Shown in pieces: positions 23,630-32,177 of a DNA stretch of 64,000 nucleotides. Position 1 is the stretch's first letter. Each line of letters opens with the position of its first letter. Below the pieces are notes generated by a model that was not told the DNA's origin, ran no database searches, and was given only the letters and a program-made list of their open reading frames with translations. The DNA is from Streptosporangium canum (GTDB lineage Bacteria; Actinomycetota; Actinomycetes; Streptosporangiales; Streptosporangiaceae), in the NCBI RefSeq assembly GCF_900113865.1, contig NZ_FOQY01000005.1, positions 245,388-309,387 on the forward strand. The letters run 5' to 3'. A program made the position numbers and the translations under genes.

Positions 23630-24550
23630 TCAGCGGGAGCGGCGGGTGCCGTTTCCGCGCGGGGTCTTGACCGGCTGGGGGGCCGCTCGCGGGACGCTCT
23701 GCATCGCGTCGATTCTGGCGTGCAGGCGGGCGAGCTCGTTCAGGACGGTGGTGAGCTGGTCCTCGGTCCGTTGCTCCTCGGCGGAGGTGTTCTGGTCGTC
23801 CATGGCGTTGACCACGACGGCGATGAACAGGTTGAGCACCACATAGGAGGCCATCAGGATGTAACCCACGAAGAAGAGCCACGCCCAGGGCTTCTCGGCC
23901 ATGACCTCCTCGGCGATGTCCGGCCAGGCCTCGCCGGTCATGATCTGGAACAGCGTGAACAGCGACGTGGGCAGTTCGTCGAAGTACTTGGGGACGAGCT
24001 CACCGAACAGCTGGGTCGCCATGACCGCCGAGACGTACATGACCAGGACCAGCAGGCCGATGATCGCCCCCATCCCGGGCATGGCCGCGAACAGCGCGCC
24101 GACGACCTTGCGCATGCTGGGAACCGCCGCGACCAGGCGCAGGGCCCGCATGATCCGCAGTGTCCGCAGCACCGAGGTCGGGCCGGACGCCGGGATCAGC
24201 GCGATGACCACGATGATCGCGTCGAACCAGTTCCACGGGTCCTTGAAGAATTTGCCCCGATAGGCGTACAGCCGGGCGACGAGCTCGACGGTGAAGACCG
24301 CCAGGGCGACCCGGTCGACGACGTGCAGGAACCCGCCTATCCGGTCCGTCAGGTAGGACGAGGTCTCGCAGCCGATCGTGATCGCGTTGATCACGATAAC
24401 GGCTATGACGGCCCGCTGGAAAAGCCGGGTTTCGAGGAAGGAACGGACGCGTGCTCGCCCTGGCAAGGGTGTGCTCCTGGAGGGGGGAAGATTCAAATGC
24501 CGACCATCGTAGGCCGCCGCGCGGAATCGCTCCCGGGCGCCCTCGGACAT
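23630..24550 (-). CDS. voltage-gated cation channel, NaChBac/NavAb type
   Basis: The product is 306 aa and has one six-TM subunit. S4 carries arginines at every third position (129, 132, 135, 138 in SVLRTLRIMRALRLV). The pore loop contains TGEAWPD (205-211), aligning with TLESWSM of NavAb. S6 is followed by a heptad-like helix (EEQRTEDQLTTVLNELARL) expected to tetramerise. The filter has Asp at its last position, a feature of the Ca-selective CavMr (TLEGWVD) rather than of Nav channels. The ATG at 24550 lacks a ribosome binding site, so the true N-terminus may be shorter. It appears monocistronic. Confidence 0.88.
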   Translation of the reverse strand: MSEGARERFRAAAYDGRHLNLPPSRSTPLPGRARVRSFLETRLFQRAVIAVIVINAITIGCETSSYLTDRIGGFLHVVDRVALAVFTVELVARLYAYRGKFFKDPWNWFDAIIVVIALIPASGPTSVLRTLRIMRALRLVAAVPSMRKVVGALFAAMPGMGAIIGLLVLVMYVSAVMATQLFGELVPKYFDELPTSLFTLFQIMTGEAWPDIAEEVMAEKPWAWLFFVGYILMASYVVLNLFIAVVVNAMDDQNTSAEEQRTEDQLTTVLNELARLHARIDAMQSVPRAAPQPVKTPRGNGTRRSR

Positions 24551-24663
24551 ACGGCACCCGCCGCGGGAGAAGGCGGAGCACCGGCCTCGGTGAAGAAGCC
24601 GCCGACCGTCTCTGCTGCCGCCTGACGGCGTCGCGGAATCGGGAGAGAAGACCTCCGCTGGTG

Positions 24664-25386
24664 TTACCGCCCGACGGCGTCGCGGAGCCGGGAGAGAAGG
24701 CCTCTGGGGGCGGGCGGGGCGGCCTGGGCGAAAGCTCTGTCGACCTCGGCGGTGAAGAAGTCCTCGCCTTCGTCGCCCTGGGTCACCTGGACGCGCACCG
24801 ACCGGACCTTCTGCCAGAACAGGTAGATGTCCCGGCTCTCCATCAGATGGCTGAGCGCGCCGCGCAGCTCGGCCAGCTCGATGGTCCGGGTCTCGTAGGC
24901 CACCTTCTGCAGGTTGAGGATCAGGTTGCAGTAGTGGTCCTTCTTCGTCACCCCGGCCCCCGATGACATCTGCGGCCAGACCTGCCGCAGCTCGGGGTCG
25001 TCGATCGCCATCCGGATCAGGCCGGTGTGCAGCTCGCGTAGCGCGATCTCGCTGCTCCGCTGCTGCTCCTCCCTCGCGATGGTCAGCTCCTCACGCTGGT
25101 TCCGCAGTTCGCGCCCCTGGAGGAAAAGGGTGAGGGCGATGCCGATGAACGCGACACCCGAGAAGAAGACCCCGATCGGTGACAGCGCCTCACCGATCTT
25201 GGACCAGCGGTCAAGCGTCGTCGCGTCGGTGCGGAACAGCAGAACCGTGGGTACGGCGAGCCCCGCCGTCACCAGCGCGATGCCGATTGTCGGAGCGGAG
25301 AAAACGGCGAATGTTCTCAACCACTGGCGGCGATCCATTATCGGAACGTATCCGGGGGGCGCGTCCTCGTCCACACCTCGCGTCAC
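24664..25386 (-). CDS. DUF6082 membrane protein
   Basis: The product is 240 aa. Two TM segments (about 23-50 and 69-90) are followed by a cytosolic helix QGRELRNQREELTIAREEQQ and the family-typical LHTGLIRMAIDDPELRQVW. The GTG at 25386 overlaps the preceding stop as GTGA; an ATG at 25338 (MDRRQWLRTF) is an alternative. It is the last gene of a three-gene operon with a DUF6879 protein and a 79-aa protein. Function unknown. Confidence 0.75.
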   Translation of the reverse strand: MTRGVDEDAPPGYVPIMDRRQWLRTFAVFSAPTIGIALVTAGLAVPTVLLFRTDATTLDRWSKIGEALSPIGVFFSGVAFIGIALTLFLQGRELRNQREELTIAREEQQRSSEIALRELHTGLIRMAIDDPELRQVWPQMSSGAGVTKKDHYCNLILNLQKVAYETRTIELAELRGALSHLMESRDIYLFWQKVRSVRVQVTQGDEGEDFFTAEVDRAFAQAAPPAPRGLLSRLRDAVGR

Positions 25387-25964
25387 ACGGCCGCCAGGAA
25401 CTCCTCGAACGGTACGGCCCGCCGCCGGAGCGCGATCGCCTTATTCTCCAGTGAGGTTATGACGGCGGGATCCTGCGTCATCCATCCACCGGATTGGAGG
25501 CCGATATCTCCGTAGTCATGGATCAATGCCGTGTGCCGGTCGAAGAGCAGAAAATCAAAGTGCTCCTCGTCGGGAAGTCGCATGCTCGGGGCGCAGCGCA
25601 CTATTTCAATGGCCTCGCCCATCTCGGCCCGGATCCGATAGGCGATCAGCTCGTAGTCGAGATAGGGCGTCAGCGGTTCCTGGATCAGGCGGATCCGCGC
25701 GTAGTCGATCCCTTTCCTCTCGACGTCCTCGTAGAGCGACCTCTCGGTCTCCGACTCCTGCCGCAGCAGCCTCCGGGCCTCCTGGACGTCGCCCCGCTCG
25801 TGCGCGGCCTGGGACGTGGTGACCTCGCGCTCCCGGTAGCTCTGCCAGCACTCAAGCTTGAGGAACCGCGACTCCGTCCGCGACCAGGCTTCCAGGAAGC
25901 ATGCTCCGAACTCGTCGAGGTTCAGCCTTCTGCCTGATTTCGTTGCCCATTGTGGGGGACGCAT
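25383..25964 (-). CDS. DUF6879 family protein
   Basis: The product is 193 aa and soluble, with FGACFLEAWSRTESRFLKLE, LTPYLDYELIAYRIRAEMGE and DFLLFDRHTALIHDYG segments that match my memory of the DUF6879 family. The ATG follows the stop of the 79-aa gene directly, and its own stop overlaps the DUF6082 gene. These families recur together in actinomycetes, often near regulators. Function unknown. Confidence 0.75.
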   Translation of the reverse strand: MRPPQWATKSGRRLNLDEFGACFLEAWSRTESRFLKLECWQSYREREVTTSQAAHERGDVQEARRLLRQESETERSLYEDVERKGIDYARIRLIQEPLTPYLDYELIAYRIRAEMGEAIEIVRCAPSMRLPDEEHFDFLLFDRHTALIHDYGDIGLQSGGWMTQDPAVITSLENKAIALRRRAVPFEEFLAAV

Positions 25965-26204
25965 CTACTGCTCCGGAATGTCGCTCTTCGCCGAGATCAG
26001 CGTGGCGCGTGAGATTTTCACGATCCGCTCATCCGTGGCGCACCTTGCGTCAGGCAACGGATTTATGCCGATCTGATCGGTGATATCGGTCCCGATGACG
26101 GCGAAGTCTCCGTCATCCAACTCGATGATATCCGGCGACCCCGTCGCGGCGGTCGTGTCGCCACGCTCTTGCGGAGTCTTGCCCAGCCGCCGAACAGCCT
26201 TCAT
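25965..26204 (-). CDS. small conserved protein heading the DUF6879 operon
   Basis: The product is 79 aa, with a basic N-terminus and a core of IIELDDGDFAVIGTDITDQI and DERIVKISRATLISAKSDIP. GGGAGTGAGG precedes the ATG. It is immediately followed by the DUF6879 and DUF6082 genes. The core pattern is one I associate with small actinobacterial proteins found beside DUF6879; no function is known. Confidence 0.7.
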   Translation of the reverse strand: MKAVRRLGKTPQERGDTTAATGSPDIIELDDGDFAVIGTDITDQIGINPLPDARCATDERIVKISRATLISAKSDIPEQ

Positions 26205-26239
26205 CTGGCCCTCACTCCCGATTCAAGAGCATCAATCCC

Positions 26240-26268
26240 TCTCTATCATTTACAAATTTAAATCGCAA
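26240..26268 (-). promoter_or_regulatory. putative promoter of the DUF6879 operon
   Basis: On the minus strand TTGCGA (26268-26263), a 17-base A/T-rich spacer and TAGAGA (26245-26240) form a fair sigma-70-type promoter about 36 bases before the ATG at 26204. The whole gap 26205-26320 is unusually A/T-rich for this window. Confidence 0.4.
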
Positions 26269-26462
26269 GAAAGTATTATTTAGTTGAAATATTGCGATGA
26301 ATAATAGTGTGTCCTAATTTGGCGAAGGCGACCTGGCGGGGCCGGTCCGGGGCGAGTGGGCCGGCCCGCCCCGATCCGGCAGTCCGGGTGAGGTCGCGGA
26401 ACCCGGACCGGGGCCCGCCATACGGGGTGGCCCTCGGCGGCGGGTCCGCACCGTGCCTCGGG

Positions 26463-26804
26463 TCAGGCGACGTAACGGCAGATCAGCGCCTCGGTGGGAT
26501 GGCGGAAGGCGCCTACCACCACCCGTGCCGGCTCGTGGTAGGCGCACGCGGAGAGCGGGTTCGCCGGGGTGGCCGTTCCCGAGTTCCGCAGGCAGACGTA
26601 GCCTGTGGTCCTGTAGAGAGCCACGATCGTCTGCGGATCGATATGCGTTATGCAGTAGCCGGCTCCCGATACCGGCCCGTAGACGATGTCGACTGTGCTG
26701 GCCGGTGCCGTCCTGATGGTCACTGTGGCGGCCTGCGTCGGAGTCGCCGTGAGCGCGCCGGCCAGCAGTGCGCCGGCGCCCAGGGCGAGAATGCGACGAA
26801 GCAT
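26463..26804 (-). CDS. small secreted cysteine-containing protein
   Basis: The product is 113 aa. A signal peptide (MLRRILALGAGALLAGALTA, cleavage after TQA) is followed by a mature domain of about 87 residues. It has four spaced cysteines (in GYCITH, YVCLRN, SACAYH and LICRYV) that could form two disulfides. GGAGGTTTCCC gives a good ribosome binding site. No family recognised; it stands alone. Confidence 0.75.
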   Translation of the reverse strand: MLRRILALGAGALLAGALTATPTQAATVTIRTAPASTVDIVYGPVSGAGYCITHIDPQTIVALYRTTGYVCLRNSGTATPANPLSACAYHEPARVVVGAFRHPTEALICRYVA

Positions 26805-27137
<333 letters not shown>

Positions 27138-29948
27138 TCACGGGCACGGTGTCCGTGACACGCCGTCGAGGAGGAATCGCCTGGCCTCGGGGGCGGTGAG
27201 GTCGCGGCCGACGATTTCGCAGATCTGGGTGAGGGCGGTCGACACGTCCGTCGTCCATGCGAGCACGCGGCCGTTCATATAGGCGGCGAGGACCTTGTCG
27301 CCTGCCGGGGTCAGGGTGATGTCGAGCACCTGGTCGCCCGGCATGGGGAGCAGGGCGAGCTGGAGTCCGCGGTTCACGTCCCACAGGATGATGTTGCCGT
27401 TGACGTCGCTGGAGACGAGGGTGCGGCCGTCGGATGTGAAGAGGACCCGGCTCGCTCCGATCGGATGTCCGGTGAGGACGTGGACGGCCTTCCGGGTTTT
27501 CACGTCCCACAGGATGATCCGGCCGTCCAGCCCGGCCGAGGCCAGGATGTCGCCGTGCGGCGAGAACGCCAGGCCGGACGCGGTGTTGAAGTGTCCGCTG
27601 AGCTTGCCGATCAGCTTGCCGGTGGCCGTGTCCCAGAGCCAGATGTCGAGGTCGCCGGCGCCCGCGGCGAGGATCCGCCCGTCCGGGCTGAACGCGACGG
27701 AGTCGTAAAGGTCCCGGCCGGAGCCGACGCTGGTCGCCTTGCGGGTGGTGGTGTCCCACAGTACGACTCCGTCGGCGCCCCCGGCGGCCAGGCTCCGGCC
27801 GTCGGGACTGAACGCGAGACCCGCCACGCGCACCGGCGCCTTCGGCAGCCGGGTGGCCGTGGACTCCGTCGGATCGTTGAGCCACACCTCGTTGCGGGTG
27901 GCGATCGCGATCTGGTTTCTCTCCCGGCTGGTGACGACGCGGGTGACCGGAGCCCCGCCCGGGATGCGAAGCTCCTCGGTGTCCTCGGGGTCGGTGAGCG
28001 AGACGACGGTGAGCACGCCCTCGCTGCCGCCGCTGATCAGCTTCTTCCCGTCCGGATTGATGGCCACGGCCCGGGCGGCGCCGCCGGGGGCGCTCATCGG
28101 GGCGCCGAGCGGGTCCCACAGGATGACGTTGCCGTCCCACGCCGCGGTGTAGAGGGTCCGGGAGTCCTTGCTGGGCGCTATCGCCGTCACCGGGCCGGTG
28201 TGTGCCTCGTAGCGGCCGAGGATGTCCTCGTCGGCGAGGTCCCACAGCAGCACCCGGGTGTCGGCTCCGCCGGTGGCCAGCAGACCCCCGCTGTGGCCGA
28301 GGAAGGCAAGCGCGTGGACGGGGGTGTAGTGGCCGTTGAGGCGATGGACCACCCGGCGGGTCCGCACATCCCACACGACCGCGCCCCCGATCGTGTCCCG
28401 GTAGGTGCCGGCGGCGACGAACCGGCCGTCCGGGCTGAAGGCGACCGGTGTGAATCTTCCGGGCTGGCCGGGGACCGTCAGCGTGGTCGTCGCCTTGCTC
28501 TGCACGGCCGTCTCGCCCGGCCGCCACAGTTTGACCGTGCCGTCGGCGGCCGCCGAGGCGAGCATGTCGGCCTTCCCGTTGAACGCCAGGCCGGTCACGG
28601 TCCCCCGGTGCCCCTTGATCAGGGCGAACGGCCGGCTGCCCTCCAGATCCCACACCACGATCCGGCCCTCGTCGTCACCGGCCGCCAGCAGGAAGTTCCC
28701 GCTGGCCGCCAGTGAGAAGACGTTCGATCGGTACCCGTCGACGCTGAGTGTCGCGACGCGGCGGCCGTCGCGCACGTCCCATACGGACAGCGCGCCGTCC
28801 GCGCCGCCGACCGCCAGCCGCCGGCTGTCGGCGGTGAAGGCGAGGGCATGGGGCGTCTTGACGCCGGTCTCCAGCGTGCGGAGCCGGGTACGGCCGGCGG
28901 GATCCCACAGCACGACCCGGCCGTCGCTCCTCGCGGTGGCCAGCACCTCGCCGTCCGGGCTGACCTTCATGTCGTTGATCTTCGTGCCGTCCGGGTCGGA
29001 GAGGAACGCCCGGATGGACCGCCACTGCCCGGCCTTGGCGAGCAGGGCCGCCCTGGCCTCCTCGGTCGGTTCGGTTCTCCACGCCGCCGCGCTCAGCAAC
29101 ATCGACAGCTGCGGGTTCGCGCGTGCCTGCCCTTCGGCCCGGGTGGCGAGATAGCGCGAGAGCGCCACAGCCGCCTCGTGCTCGGCGCGTGTCTGCTGGG
29201 TGCGGGCGACCCCGGTCTGCTGACGGGCGATCAGACCCAGGCCGCCGGCCACGAGGGCCAGCACGAGCAGTACGGCCGCGGCCGACCACGCCGTGCGCAG
29301 AGCACGCCGATGCTGGCGGATGTCCTCCCCGACCAGGTCGCTTTTGGGACGGCCGTGGACGGCCGCGCCAAGAGTGGCGACGCCGTCCTGGAACCGGGCC
29401 TCGTCATCCCGGTTCATGGCCCGCGGCTCGTTCGCGGGAATGCCGCGCAGGTCGGCCCAGAGCGGTGTCTCGGTGAAATACCCGGCGAGCTGTGCCGGTA
29501 CGGCGTTTGTCACGTTCCAGTCGAAGTCGCCGTCTTCCTCGCGCCACAGCACCGTGCCGTCGGTGATCGCCATCAGCAGCGTCTGCGGGCTGCGGTGCTC
29601 GCGCCACCAGGCCACTTCCCGGGCGACCCATATCGAGGCGGCGGCATCGGGCGAGGCGAGCAGGATCAGATACCGGGACTTCGTGAGGGCGTCTTCCAGC
29701 TTGACCCAGAGCTGCGGATCGGCGGCCAGGTCCGAGGGGGCGCAGAACACCCGTAAGGCGCGGCGGCGATACCAGGGCCGGGCCAGCCGGTGCAGGGCCA
29801 GGCGCAGTCCGGGCGCGAGAACCGCGTCGGAGGCGGTGCTGTAGGAGATGAACGCGTCGTAGGAGAGGCCCTCCCCGTCCGGGTCCGCCGGAATCGCGCC
29901 CGAGTCCTCCGGGACGGCGCCGGCCCTCGGAGGCGGCTGTTCACTCAT
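27138..29948 (-). CDS. TIR-TM-WD40 protein
   Basis: The product is 936 aa. The N-terminal TIR domain (about 28-170) begins YDAFISYS and has the catalytic-type glutamate at 111 in IWVAREVAWW, expected for an NAD-cleaving TIR. A membrane segment lies at about 221-242, then a coiled region, then a long series of WD repeats (about 310-890; pattern LAFSPDGR-LAAGGADG-VVLWD). The arrangement puts the TIR and the propeller on opposite sides of the membrane, or the propeller as a cytosolic ligand sensor, depending on topology. The family is widespread in actinomycetes. A role in NAD-depleting defence is plausible; a signalling scaffold is the alternative. Confidence 0.88.
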   Translation of the reverse strand: MSEQPPPRAGAVPEDSGAIPADPDGEGLSYDAFISYSTASDAVLAPGLRLALHRLARPWYRRRALRVFCAPSDLAADPQLWVKLEDALTKSRYLILLASPDAAASIWVAREVAWWREHRSPQTLLMAITDGTVLWREEDGDFDWNVTNAVPAQLAGYFTETPLWADLRGIPANEPRAMNRDDEARFQDGVATLGAAVHGRPKSDLVGEDIRQHRRALRTAWSAAAVLLVLALVAGGLGLIARQQTGVARTQQTRAEHEAAVALSRYLATRAEGQARANPQLSMLLSAAAWRTEPTEEARAALLAKAGQWRSIRAFLSDPDGTKINDMKVSPDGEVLATARSDGRVVLWDPAGRTRLRTLETGVKTPHALAFTADSRRLAVGGADGALSVWDVRDGRRVATLSVDGYRSNVFSLAASGNFLLAAGDDEGRIVVWDLEGSRPFALIKGHRGTVTGLAFNGKADMLASAAADGTVKLWRPGETAVQSKATTTLTVPGQPGRFTPVAFSPDGRFVAAGTYRDTIGGAVVWDVRTRRVVHRLNGHYTPVHALAFLGHSGGLLATGGADTRVLLWDLADEDILGRYEAHTGPVTAIAPSKDSRTLYTAAWDGNVILWDPLGAPMSAPGGAARAVAINPDGKKLISGGSEGVLTVVSLTDPEDTEELRIPGGAPVTRVVTSRERNQIAIATRNEVWLNDPTESTATRLPKAPVRVAGLAFSPDGRSLAAGGADGVVLWDTTTRKATSVGSGRDLYDSVAFSPDGRILAAGAGDLDIWLWDTATGKLIGKLSGHFNTASGLAFSPHGDILASAGLDGRIILWDVKTRKAVHVLTGHPIGASRVLFTSDGRTLVSSDVNGNIILWDVNRGLQLALLPMPGDQVLDITLTPAGDKVLAAYMNGRVLAWTTDVSTALTQICEIVGRDLTAPEARRFLLDGVSRTPCP

Positions 29949-30534
29949 GCGGCATCCGCCGTTCCGGTGTCCTGGACGCCTGGGCCGTCGACGCCGGAGA
30001 GGGCCGGCCGGATCTCGGATTCACGCGGCCGGTCAGCGGTTCCGGCCGCTCAGGGCCGGGCATCCTCATCCGCCTGTCCGCAGTCACGGCCTCGAACAGA
30101 GTCACGGCCTTGAACAGGGGGAAAGCGACTTCGACTGAGCTCTCTACCATCGTCGGCCTCCGTCCGATGGCGACGCCTCCGCTTGGTGTGTCCTGTTGGT
30201 ACATCTCCCCACCGGGGATAACGTTTCATTCGGTTCTTTCCCGAGGCCGTCGGTCCCCTGTGCCGGAAGTCGTCTCTTCGCAACGGGCGGTCCATCCCTG
30301 TCGCGGAAGGGGCGAGCCGCCTCCGTGCTCCTGGCGAGATCCGGCCAGGGAACGGGAGAAGCGCCCGCCTCTCCCGCGCACGCGCGATGCGGTCTGCGGG
30401 ATTGAGTTCGCTCGTGTCCCCAAGTCAGCCTCTCCCGCGCACGCGCGATGCGGTCTGGCTCGCGAGCAGGCCGGCGGCCGGTGCCGCGCGGAGGCCAGTG
30501 ACCGGTCTCTCTTCGCGCGGAGGATCCTCGGCAT
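29949..30534. other. intergenic region upstream of the TIR-WD40 gene
   Basis: About 590 bases without a supported gene. It contains the TIR-WD40 promoter region and, at 30367-30457, two identical 30-base direct repeats 61 bases apart. Short open frames on both strands lack ribosome binding sites and family similarity. Confidence 0.5.
30367..30457. repeat. two identical 30-bp repeats with 61-bp period (CRISPR-like)
   Basis: Copies at 30367-30396 and 30428-30457 are identical over 30 bases (beginning GCCTCTCCCGCGCACGCG, ending ATGCGGTCTG), separated by 31 bases of unique sequence. The 61-base period equals the repeat-plus-spacer length of type I-E CRISPR arrays, and the CCCGCGCACGCG core resembles such repeats. 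Only two copies exist and no cas gene lies in the window. Confidence 0.4.
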
Positions 30535-30552
30535 TTTGTTAACGTTAACAAA
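30535..30552. promoter_or_regulatory. LacI-type operator O1
   Basis: TTTGTTAACGTTAACAAA is a perfect 18-bp palindrome with the central CG usual for LacI/GalR-family sites. It lies 381 bases before the proposed regulator start. Confidence 0.8.
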
Positions 30553-30567
30553 GCGGCAGGGTGAGAA

Positions 30568-30580
30568 GTGAGCGCTAACA
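30568..30580. promoter_or_regulatory. LacI-type operator O2
   Basis: GTGAGCGCTAACA has the same outline as the site before the transporter genes (TGTTAGCGCTCACA), read on the other strand, with a GC|GC centre. A perfect small hairpin (CGCCCTG/CAGGGCG, 30616-30633) follows. Confidence 0.55.
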
Positions 30581-30690
30581 ACGGAGAACGGTCAACAGTT
30601 AAGAACCTGATGCACCGCCCTGTCAACAGGGCGTTAAAAGGGCGTTTCGTGTGACCGGACCGTGACCGGGCGAGTCCTTGACGGAGGGCA

Positions 30691-30706
30691 TTGTTAACGT
30701 TCACAG
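30691..30706. promoter_or_regulatory. LacI-type operator O3
   Basis: TTGTTAACGTTCACAG, a one-sided match to O1, sits 210 bases before the proposed start of the regulator. Together with O1 and O2 it suggests autoregulation with DNA looping. Confidence 0.65.
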
Positions 30707-30819
30707 TCTTGCCCAAGCCGAGAAAAACCAGCCGGGAATCCCCGGCAGGAGACCCTCGGCAGGGAACCCCTGGCCGGGAAGCTCGACCGCGAAGGCCCGG
30801 CCGGGGGAGCTCGGCCGGG

Positions 30820-30896
30820 AAGCCGGAGCAGGGAAACGAGCCGGGAAAGTCAGAGCCGGGGATGTCGGAACAGGGAAAGCCGGAGCAGGGAAACGA
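30820..30896 (+). repeat. 57-bp-spaced direct repeat in the regulator leader
   Basis: A 20-base block beginning AAGCCGGAGCAGGG occurs identically at 30820-30839 and 30877-30896. It lies in a purine-rich leader with many GCCGGGAA-like units. The spacing is a multiple of three and the frame is open, so a low-complexity N-terminal extension of the regulator is formally possible. Confidence 0.6.
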
Positions 30897-30915
30897 ACTG
30901 GGAAAGGGGCAACCT

Positions 30916-31956
30916 GTGGGATCGACCTCGGAGCGTCGCCCTCCCGTGATGGCCGATGTCGCCAGGGTGGCGGGTGTGTCACACCAGACGGTCTCCCGGG
31001 TGCTCAACGACCACCTGAACGTCCGCGCCGAGACCCGCATCCGGGTCCTGGCGGCGATCGACCAGTTGGGCTACCGCCGCAACTTCGTCGCCCGCGCCCT
31101 GGTGACCAGGCATTCGCGCAGGCTGGGTGTGGTCAGTTTCGACACCACGCTCTACGGCCCGGCCAGCACGGTCTACAGCATCGAGCAGGCGGCGAGGGCG
31201 GCGGGTTACTTCGTGAGCATCGTCAGCCTGCGGACCATCGACAGGGCGGGGGTGCGCGACGCGCTCGACTACCTCGCAGACCAGGGCGTGGACGGCATCG
31301 TCGTGGTCGCGCCGCAGCGCTCGGCCGCCCAGGCCCTCGACGACCTGCCCGCGGGTATGCCCGTCGTGGCCGTGGAGGGCGGGCACGCGGGGGACGTCTC
31401 CGTGGTCAGCGTCGACCAGGTCGCGGGCGCCAGGCTGGCCACCGAGCATCTCCTGGACCTGGGCCACGACACGGTCTGGCATGTCAGCGGCCCTTCGGAC
31501 TGGCTGGAGGCCGAGGGGCGGATCGCCGGCTGGCGCGACGTCCTGACCGCCGCCGGACGTCCGGTCCCCGAACCGCTGGACGGCGACTGGAGCCCGCGTT
31601 CCGGCTACGTGGCGGGCCGGCGGCTGGCCGCGATGGCGGGCGACGTCACCGCGGTCTTCGTGGCCAACGACCAGATGGCGCTCGGAGTCCTGCGGGCGCT
31701 GACCGAGGAGGGGATACGGGTTCCCGAGCAGATGAGCGTCGTGGGTTTCGACGACATCCCGGAGTCGGAGTTCTTCTCCCCCCCGCTCACCACCGTCAGG
31801 CAGGACTTCGGGGCCGTGGGCAGGTGCAGCATCGAGGTGCTCCTGCGGCAGATCGAGGCGGACGGGCCGCTCGCGCGTGAACGTCACGTCGTGCCGGCCG
31901 AGTTCGTCGCCAGGGCCAGTGCCTCGCGCCGGCCGGACGGAGCCGTGCGGAACTAG
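30916..31956 (+). CDS. LacI-family regulator of the arabinose operon
   Basis: The product is 346 aa. The helix-turn-helix is canonical (VARVAGVSHQTVSRVLN), followed by a periplasmic-binding-protein-like sugar domain (LGVVSFDTTLYGP, VFVANDQMALGVL, VVGFDDIPESEFFSPPLTTV). The GTG at 30916 has GGAAAGGGG about seven bases upstream. The frame stays open further upstream to a TTG at 30691, but that stretch is a low-complexity repeat and overlaps an operator. Operators of one type lie before this gene, before the transporter and on the araB start, so it very likely represses all of them until arabinose binds. It is a LacI type, not an AraC-type AraC nor a GntR-type AraR. Confidence 0.9.
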   Translation: MGSTSERRPPVMADVARVAGVSHQTVSRVLNDHLNVRAETRIRVLAAIDQLGYRRNFVARALVTRHSRRLGVVSFDTTLYGPASTVYSIEQAARAAGYFVSIVSLRTIDRAGVRDALDYLADQGVDGIVVVAPQRSAAQALDDLPAGMPVVAVEGGHAGDVSVVSVDQVAGARLATEHLLDLGHDTVWHVSGPSDWLEAEGRIAGWRDVLTAAGRPVPEPLDGDWSPRSGYVAGRRLAAMAGDVTAVFVANDQMALGVLRALTEEGIRVPEQMSVVGFDDIPESEFFSPPLTTVRQDFGAVGRCSIEVLLRQIEADGPLARERHVVPAEFVARASASRRPDGAVRN

Positions 31957-32040
31957 CCATACCGAAATCAGCCGTACAGGACCAGCCGTACAGAAAATCA
32001 GCCGTACAGAAACAGCCGTGCAGGACTAGCCGTACAGATT
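31939..32040 (+). repeat. degenerate 14-bp repeats at the regulator 3' end
   Basis: About seven imperfect units of the form AGCCGTACAGRA with a period of 14-15 bases. They run from the last codons of the regulator gene into the gap before the transporter genes. They are not the operator sequence. They could be slippage products. Confidence 0.65.
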
Positions 32041-32143
32041 CGTACCGGAACGGAAGCGGAGCCCGTGCGCAGGCGGAGAGCGCGCGCACGGGCGGAGCGG
32101 TGCAGAGAAGGAAAGCGGGAGAGCGCCGGATTCGCCGCGGTGA

Positions 32144-32157
32144 TGTTAGCGCTCACA
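32144..32157. promoter_or_regulatory. LacI-type operator O4 before the furanose transporter
   Basis: TGTTAGCGCTCACA, 20 bases before the start codon of the binding-protein gene, is a near-palindrome of the same class as O1-O3 with a GC|GC centre. Binding here would block the main operon. Confidence 0.75.
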
Positions 32158-32177
32158 GCAAGAAAGGACCCCCCACC

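Noticed and set aside
23588-24625. Plus-strand frame opposite the ion channel
   Set aside because: The minus strand encodes S4 arginines and a pore filter; the plus frame is charged low-complexity sequence.
30691-30915. N-terminal extension of the LacI regulator
   Set aside because: Low-complexity repeats overlap an operator, and a well-placed ribosome binding site precedes the GTG at 30916. Kept only as a finding.
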